A stretch of 9,214 nucleotides of DNA from the NCBI GenBank assembly GCA_020355945.1, contig CP070627.1, positions 1,178,382 through 1,187,595 of the forward strand, written 5' to 3'. Position 1 is the stretch's first letter; every line of letters starts with the position of its first letter. Both the position numbers and the translations under genes were made by a program. Under the pieces are notes generated by a model. That model saw only the letters and a list, made by a program, of their open reading frames with translations, had not been told where the DNA came from and did no database searches. This stretch comes from Candidatus Aminicenantota bacterium (GTDB lineage: Bacteria; Acidobacteriota; Aminicenantia; UBA2199). This document shows, one piece after another, positions 7,701 through 9,214 of this stretch.

Positions 7701-9214
7701 ACTCTTCAAAGCAGGAACCCTGAAGCGGTTTGTTCAATATTTCAAGAAAATAACCGCTGCCCTGGTCAATAACCTTCACCAGTACATATCCGACATTGAC
7801 CTCCTGTCGGAACAAGAGAAGGAACAACTGCTGAGAGATTTTAACCGGACAAAAACCGGATACCCTTCAAATAAGGCCATTCACCAGTTGTTTGCCGAAC
7901 AGGTGGAACAGACCCCGGATTATATTGCCGTAATTGGCATGCACCATGGACCATGGACCATGGAGGAGCCCTTAGAGGGGACAAGAAGGCTTGCCCCCTC
8001 GTCTGAGTTAATGTCCATTACCTATCGTGAATTAAATGATAAATCCCATCAACTGGCCTGCCGGTTACAGGAGAAAGGCGTCCTCCCGGATACCATTGCA
8101 GCCATCATGCTAAAGCCTTCGGTGGAAATGATAGTCGGTATATTAGCCATATTAAAAGCTGGCGCCGCTTATTTACCCATTGACCCGGAATTTCCTCCAG
8201 GAAGGATTGAATATATGTTAAACGACAGCGATGCAAGAGCTTTAGTGACAACACCGGGTTTATCCGAAAAATTTGAAAAATCATCAACGGTCAATTGTCA
8301 ATTATCAATTATCAATCTTCAACAGGAGATCGCCTGTCCCGTACAAAGTAACTCCCCTCTTGAGAGGGGGGGCTCCTCCACGTCCTTTAAAAAGTTTGGA
8401 GGAGGCGGGGTGTGTCTAAACTTGCAAGCCGCAGCGAATCCTTCAAATCTGGCCTACATCATCTATACCTCAGGTACCACCGGAAAACCCAAAGGCGTTC
8501 TCTTAACACATGAAAATCTGGTTAACTATGTCCACTGGTTCACAAAAATGACCGATCTTACAGGAAATGATAAAACCATACTCACCTCCTCCATTGCCTT
8601 TGATTTGGGGTATACATCATTGTATACCTCAATTTTAAATGGGGGTGAACTGCATATATTGACAAAGGAGATGTATTTACTGCCGGAGGAATTGTTGGAC
8701 TATATCAAGCAAAAAGGCATTACCTATTTAAAATTGACTCCTGCTCTTTTTTCCATTATTGTCAACAGCCCTGGTTTTTCAGAAGAGAAATGCAAAACCT
8801 TACGGTTGACAGCAGTGGGTGGAGAAGCCATCAATGTTGAGGATATTGAGAAAGCCCATTTCATTTGCCAACACCTGCAAATTATGAATCACTATGGGCC
8901 TACGGAAGCCACCATCGGCTGTGTGGCCACTTTTGTCGATTTCCATCGTTTTGAGGAATACAAAAGCCATCCCGTTATAGGAAAGCCCATCCATAATACC
9001 AATGTCTACATCCTGGGTAAAGATTTGAATGTGCTGCCCGCTGGTGTCCCCGGTGAATTGTGCATCTCCGGCACCTGTTTAGCCCGGGGCTATCTCAACC
9101 GCCCGGCATTAACCGCAGAGAAATTTGACCATGATTTATGGGATTACCAGGATTATCTGGATGAAAAGCTTTTGCGGGGGGTCCAGGGGGGCGGTTTTCT
9201 CGAAAAGAGCCCCC
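1729..9214 (+). CDS. Hybrid PKS-NRPS megasynthase, KS-AT-KR-ACP-C-A..., 3' partial
   Basis: One uninterrupted reading frame runs from ATG 1729 to the window end, about 2,495 codons with no stop. After a Ser/Gly/Thr-rich leader of about 30 residues, the domains are KS (residues 31-456), AT (583-909), KR (989-1477), ACP (1507-1574), condensation (1581-2034) and adenylation (2040 onward, cut before motif A7). The protein would take the threonyl group from the upstream PCP, extend it with malonyl-CoA, reduce the beta-ketone to a hydroxyl, and condense the product with the amino acid chosen by A2 (predicted Asp). AT-to-KR spacing leaves no room for DH or ER. The gene carries many short frame-preserving repeats in linkers and loops, listed separately. 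At least a PCP must lie beyond the window. No exact homologue is identified; the architecture call is firm, the substrates are predictions. Confidence 0.95.
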   Translation, partial: MQMNDTGSSKSSGSTGINTSTPGVPGMKTGLEIAVIGMAGRFPGAKNINQFWENLKNGIESLSFLTNQDLEDSGLPENLLEDPNYVRTRGGVLENKDYFDASFFDYTPLEAELLNPQTRIFYECSWEALENAAYNPLTADQVIGIYAGAEPGFYWEALAALSGKTNALGEFTTGLLTRENNLCTRVSYHLNLKGPALAVQTACSTSLAAIHIACQALLNGECNIALAGGVTVLVMPGDGYLYQEGMVMSPDGHCRAFDARAKGMACGEGCGIVVLKLLDQAINDNDFIHALVKGTAINNDGIRKIGYTAPSVLGQAEVIKIAQKVAEVEPESITYVETHGTGTVLGDPIEIQALKQAFNTNKKQYCAVGSVKSNVGHLGSAAGVTGFIKTVLALKHRLIPPSLHFETPNPGIPFENSPFYVNTKLQPWKNEKYPLRAGVSSFGIGGTNAHVILEEAPEGTRGLAPLPGEKVPGQARGGVSPPEKSREYQLILLSAKTESALDKMTENLAEYFRKNLLNHGNHKNPTNPGPALADAAYTLQVGRQAFQNRKMLVCSTGEEAGEILSTPASQQVYTGQVQDENPPVIFVFSGLGGQYVNMGRDLYEKEPLFRKEMDRCFKILKPLIDEDIKEILYPGDSVSEVSEVSKESSSVTSVTSVAKKINQTEIAQVVVFIFEYALAKLLMKWGIKPYAMIGYSFGEYTAACIAGLFSLADALELVTARAQLLRKIPNGVMLSVPLAKEELISFLPANLSLAIDNGPSCVVAGTPETVAAFEKEVKARKCLTMRLQAPHAVHSYMMDPVLKEFEKAAARITWQEPVIPYISNVTGDWIDLQQVSAPAYWAKHLRETVCFAQGLHRLLKEPNAVFVEIGPGRDIRTLVTRALEINSNNNNRQPHHQRRVINLIRPRDKEIADHYYLLHKIGLLWLLGVSINWQEYYRGEKRYRLPLPTYPFEGHRFWTVVQDYQSKNFQLSTVMSAVPVPGKPRELADWFYVPLWKRQKILHVNTKGDTGSGKANLCWWVFVDDFGLGERLVEGLNQDKNQQHSVITIQIGPDYKKQNSFLYTVNPTQYEDYQTLLAELASLGSPPHRIVHLWGITRDNGEGIEPHSIEKYNDLGFYSLLYLAKALSQNRVYTGEIGINVVTNHMQSVTGDEHLSPGKATVLGPCRVIPQEYPGITCKSIDISQWQNQEVLQRLMEEVKLQNRELVVAYRGKQRWVQTFEAVQLEEQEVSPLLRGKGVYLIIGGLGDIGYTLAEYLIKRVSGKVILTGRSLLPDREMWAQYLNDSHKKDKTYQDIRKLQQLRDSGGEVLYFSADAAHRKAMQEAIQQAEERFGPINGVIHSAGIIRGESFKSIHEITRKECEEQFQAKIYGLMVLEELLQGKPLDFCLVISSLSTVLGGLGFAAYSAANHFMDAFSAKHNQENQVPWIILDWEGTNKQDTVNAFHRIFWSHPLDQVIFSIGGDLQTRISRWLKLEGIHKGPKEAGIAPIRSRPRLLNPYLAPGKPLEKKLAHIWQDFFGIDKIGITDDFFDLGGDSLKMINIISIIQKELKVTIPLKEFFDHPTIKSTARYISGAKEETFISIHPVEKREYYDTSAAQDRLYILQQWEEGSTAYNSPQVLLLKGHFEPERLQQAARTLIHRHESLRTSFAIVSGKTAQRVHDKVKFEIEYYLATENTENTEKQGIHQFIRPFDLSRAPGFRLGLIKTGEAQHILMFDIHHIITDAVSHEIFVRELMALYEGTELSPLPIQYKDYWEWQKKPQQQELLAQQEAFWLAQYQTGEEIPVLVLPYDYPRPRLQSFAGDQIAFELGEKETGALQQIALEQGVTLHMILMTILNIFLFKLSGQEDIVVGTPVAGRRHAELESVIGVFINTLPIRNHPSAGKTMHTFLKEVRETSLQAFENQQYPFENLVEKVVVHRDIGRNPLFDVLFVLQVNQEQPGRTKIPPVKLPGLELYPQEYNRYTSKFDLTLHAAEQGKRLLMHFEYCTRLFKAGTLKRFVQYFKKITAALVNNLHQYISDIDLLSEQEKEQLLRDFNRTKTGYPSNKAIHQLFAEQVEQTPDYIAVIGMHHGPWTMEEPLEGTRRLAPSSELMSITYRELNDKSHQLACRLQEKGVLPDTIAAIMLKPSVEMIVGILAILKAGAAYLPIDPEFPPGRIEYMLNDSDARALVTTPGLSEKFEKSSTVNCQLSIINLQQEIACPVQSNSPLERGGSSTSFKKFGGGGVCLNLQAAANPSNLAYIIYTSGTTGKPKGVLLTHENLVNYVHWFTKMTDLTGNDKTILTSSIAFDLGYTSLYTSILNGGELHILTKEMYLLPEELLDYIKQKGITYLKLTPALFSIIVNSPGFSEEKCKTLRLTAVGGEAINVEDIEKAHFICQHLQIMNHYGPTEATIGCVATFVDFHRFEEYKSHPVIGKPIHNTNVYILGKDLNVLPAGVPGELCISGTCLARGYLNRPALTAEKFDHDLWDYQDYLDEKLLRGVQGGGFLEKSP
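1819..3096 (+). other. Ketosynthase domain (KS)
   Basis: The domain opens with EIAVIGMAGRFPG and closes with SSFGIGGTNAHVILEE. The Cys-His-His triad is complete: Cys203 in VQTACSTSL (codon 2335), His339 in VETHGTGT (codon 2743) and His377 in KSNVGHLGSAAG (codon 2857). It is therefore expected to perform decarboxylative Claisen condensation. Because it is the first domain and the previous protein ends in a PCP, it should be of the NRPS-to-PKS type that accepts an aminoacyl or peptidyl thioester; a KS phylogeny would test that. Confidence 0.95.
3100..3126. repeat. Dispersed repeat with hairpin, copy 1 (encodes EGTRGLAP)
   Basis: Positions 3100-3124 match 7975-7999 at 23 of 25 bases, differing only at two adjacent sites (GG versus AA). 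Within it, CAAGGGGGC (3107-3115) and GCCCCCTTG (3118-3126) form a perfect 9-bp inverted repeat around TT. It lies immediately after the end of the KS (HVILEEAP) in the KS-AT linker. Confidence 0.85.
3156..3174. repeat. GC-rich inverted repeat in the KS-AT linker
   Basis: GGGCGGGG (3156-3163) and CCCCGCCC (3167-3174) pair perfectly across a TTT loop. It sits 30 bases after the 3107-3126 hairpin, in the same linker, encoding ARGGVSPPE. No T-run follows on either strand, so it is not a convincing terminator. Confidence 0.75.
3271..3315. repeat. Five 9-bp units of AATCNNNNN in the KS-AT linker
   Basis: AATC recurs at 3271, 3280, 3289, 3298 and 3307, exactly 9 bases apart. In frame this gives Asn every third residue (NLLNHGNHKNPTNPG, residues 515-529). 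It lies between a predicted helix (TENLAEYFRK) and ADAAYTLQVGRQ of the linker subdomain. Confidence 0.75.
3640..3666. repeat. 9-bp tandem repeat GTGAGTGAG x3 in the AT loop
   Basis: GTGAGTGAG at 3640-3648 and 3649-3657 is followed by GTGAGTAAG (3658-3666). It encodes VSEVSEVSK (residues 638-646) in the variable stretch of the AT before the segment leading to the active-site serine. A different 9-bp array starts 10 bases later. Confidence 0.85.
3674..3702. repeat. 9-bp tandem repeat of the CACAGAG family, reverse orientation
   Basis: TCTGTGACC repeats at 3676 and 3685, with a third partial unit TCTGTGGCA at 3694; it encodes SVTSVTSVA (residues 650-658). Read on the other strand, positions 3701 to 3674 begin GCCACAGAG and continue with CACAGAG every 9 bases, matching the repeat at 6748-6777 at 23 of 28 bases. 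Confidence 0.85.
4662..4691. repeat. Inverted repeat in the AT-KR linker
   Basis: GTTCCCGG (4666-4673) pairs with CCGGGAAC (4680-4687) across a 6-base loop. The stem extends outward to 12 positions (4662-4673 with 4680-4691) with a single G-T wobble. It encodes AVPVPGKPRELA, immediately before DWFYVPLW where the KR begins. Confidence 0.65.
4693..6160 (+). other. Ketoreductase (KR): structural subdomain plus catalytic subdomain
   Basis: The region starts with DWFYVPLW, the usual opening of the structural half. The catalytic half has the NADPH-binding motif GGLGDIG (residues 1244-1250, codons 5458-5478). Lys1369 is in QAKIYG (codon 5833), Ser1393 in ISSLS (codon 5905), Tyr1406 in AAYSAAN (codon 5944) and Asn1410 (codon 5956), so it should be active. 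The LDD of B-type KRs is replaced (HSAGIIRGES), and the tryptophan of A-type KRs, eight residues before Tyr, is Leu1398, so stereochemistry cannot be read with confidence. About 285 residues lie between the end of the AT region and the cofactor motif, which the KR structural half fills, so there is no DH. Confidence 0.9.
6247..6450 (+). other. Acyl carrier protein domain (ACP)
   Basis: Carrier fold from LEKKLAHIWQDFFG to HPTIKSTARYI. The phosphopantetheine attachment site is DLGGDSL with Ser1537 (codon 6337). It directly follows the KR and precedes the condensation domain, so it should hold the extended, reduced beta-hydroxy intermediate and serve as donor to the C domain. The DLGGDSLK form is shared by PKS and NRPS carriers; calling it an ACP rests on position. 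Confidence 0.92.
6469..7830 (+). other. Condensation domain (C), LCL-like
   Basis: Motifs in order are C1 SAAQDRLY (residues 1596-1603), C2-like RHESLRTSF, C3 HHIITDAVS (His1720-His1721, Asp1725), C4 QYKDYWEWQ, C5 IGVFINTLPIR, C6 QQYPFENLVEKV and C7 RDIGRNPLFDVLF. The second histidine of C3 is the expected catalytic residue and is present; the glycine of HHxxxDG is Ala1726. The domain should form the amide between the ACP-bound beta-hydroxy acyl chain and the amino acid loaded by A2. A CACAGAG-type tandem repeat lies in a loop between the first subdomain's FEIEYYL strand and FIRPFDLS. Overall it resembles LCL domains; a C-domain phylogeny would settle the subtype. Confidence 0.92.
6748..6777. 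repeat. 9-bp tandem repeat of the CACAGAG family, forward orientation
   Basis: GCCACAGAG is followed by further CACAGAG units at 9-base spacing with AA spacers, encoding ATENTENTEK (residues 1674-1683) in a C-domain loop just before the FIRPFDLS motif. It is the opposite-strand relative of 3674-3701. I recall such CACAGAG arrays as common intergenic repeats in several bacterial groups; here the array is translated. Confidence 0.85.
7944..7964. repeat. 7-bp tandem repeat CCATGGA x3
   Basis: Three perfect units at 7944, 7951 and 7958, each containing the palindrome CCATGG. They encode part of MHHGPWTMEE near the start of A2, between YIAVIG and SITYRELND, where related A domains have only a few residues. 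Three units total 21 bases, so the frame is kept. Confidence 0.85.
7975..7999. repeat. Dispersed repeat, copy 2 (encodes EGTRRLAP)
   Basis: It matches 3100-3124 at 23 of 25 bases and is read in the same codon phase, giving EGTRRLAP (residues 2083-2090) against EGTRGLAP. It lies 10 bases after the CCATGGA array in the same N-terminal A2-domain insertion. The two AA substitutions weaken the hairpin seen in copy 1. Confidence 0.85.
8291..8317. repeat. 7-bp tandem repeat TCAATTR in the A2 domain loop
   Basis: TCAATTG (8291), TCAATTA (8298), TCAATTA (8305) and a partial TCAATCT (8312) form nearly four units. They encode VNCQLSIINL in the loop between motifs A2 and A3 of the second A domain, the same loop that holds a different repeat in the first A domain. 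Confidence 0.8.
8354..8404. repeat. Paired inverted repeats in the A2 domain loop
   Basis: CCCCTCT (8354-8360) pairs with AGAGGGG (8363-8369) across TG. Next to it CTCCTCCA (8373-8380) pairs with TGGAGGAG (8397-8404) across 16 bases. They encode SPLERGG...FGGGG, a sequence with no likeness to A-domain cores, and look like an intergenic palindromic element read in frame. Confidence 0.75.
9164..9214. repeat. G-rich palindromic element after motif A6, truncated by window end
   Basis: It starts with the perfect palindrome AAAAGCTTTT (9164-9173), then G-runs around GTCCA (9176-9191), then TTTTC (9195-9199) pairing with GAAAA (9202-9206). It encodes KLLRGVQGGGFLEKSP, between LTAEKF of A6 and the still unseen A7 motif, a variable loop. 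The call as a mobile repeat is by composition and position only. Confidence 0.5.

Larger units (their letters stand above)
7846..9214 (+). other. Adenylation domain A2, predicted L-Asp specificity, 3' partial
   Basis: The domain runs from KAIHQLFAEQVEQTPD through SITYRELND, A2 (LKAGAAYLPIDPEFP), A3 (YTSGTTGKPKG), A4 (FDLGYTS), A5 (NHYGPTEATIG) and A6 (ARGYLNRPALTAEKF). The window ends before A7. Pocket residues aligned by eye to GrsA are D (codon 8602), L (8605), T (8614), K (8731), A (8812), G (8818), H (8890), I (8914) and G (8917). This DLTKAGHIG differs only at position 299 from the aspartate code DLTKVGHIGK as I recall it, and further from the asparagine code DLTKLGEVGK. Three loops hold repeat-derived insertions: before SITYRELND (about 20 extra residues), A2-A3 (about 25 extra residues relative to GrsA) and after A6. 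Confidence 0.85.

Noticed and set aside
3100..8404. Insertion sequence or transposon remnants
   Set aside because: No transposase-like frame, no long terminal inverted repeats and no clear target duplications; the elements are only tens of bases long.
8281..8448. Frameshift or pseudogene in the A2 domain
   Set aside because: The segment looks non-coding, but the frame stays open and resumes exactly at A3 with all later motifs intact.
171..8994. Many minus-strand and out-of-frame plus-strand open frames of 60-116 codons
   Set aside because: All lie inside the two long plus-strand genes, whose frames contain contiguous domain motifs. The small frames show no family motifs and no consistent Shine-Dalgarno, so they are shadows.

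Overview
The window is entirely protein-coding on the plus strand. It covers the junction of two consecutive genes of a modular NRPS/PKS assembly line. The first gene (5' end outside the window, ends at 1742) shows an adenylation domain and a peptidyl carrier protein. The second (starts at 1729, runs off the 3' end; about 2,495 codons seen with no stop) is a hybrid PKS-NRPS ordered KS-AT-KR-ACP-C-A. The genes overlap by 14 bp and the second has a well-placed Shine-Dalgarno, so they are probably translationally coupled. There is no intergenic space, promoter or terminator, and no gene-free stretch above 300 bases.

Chemistry read from motifs: the first A domain has specificity-pocket residues D-F-W-N-I-G-M-V-H plus the A10 lysine, the classical threonine code. 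Its carrier would hand Thr to the KS. The AT looks malonyl-type (HAVHS). The KR has its cofactor site and catalytic residues, and there is no room for a DH or ER. The next condensation domain would join the product to the residue chosen by the second A domain, whose pocket (D-L-T-K-A-G-H-I-G) is one residue from the aspartate code. The predicted segment is a threonine-derived statine-type unit (4-amino-3,5-dihydroxyhexanoyl) followed by Asp.

The most unusual property is genomic. The second gene, and the A domain of the first, carry many short tandem and palindromic repeats inside the coding sequence. All are frame-preserving and lie at domain linkers or variable loops between conserved motifs: the A2-A3 loops of both A domains, the N-terminal and A6-A7 loops of the second, the KS-AT linker, an AT loop, a C-domain loop and the AT-KR linker. 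Two repeat families occur twice in the second gene: a 25-bp element (23/25 identical, same frame) and a CACAGAG 9-bp repeat present in opposite orientations. This looks like repeated seeding of normally intergenic repeats into tolerant sites of a megasynthase.

Organism: a bacterium with moderate GC and large modular NRPS/PKS genes. The repeat-filled A-domain loops remind me of megasynthases from uncultivated lineages such as Candidatus Aminicenantes. That is recollection, not proof; Firmicutes or other secondary-metabolite producers remain possible.
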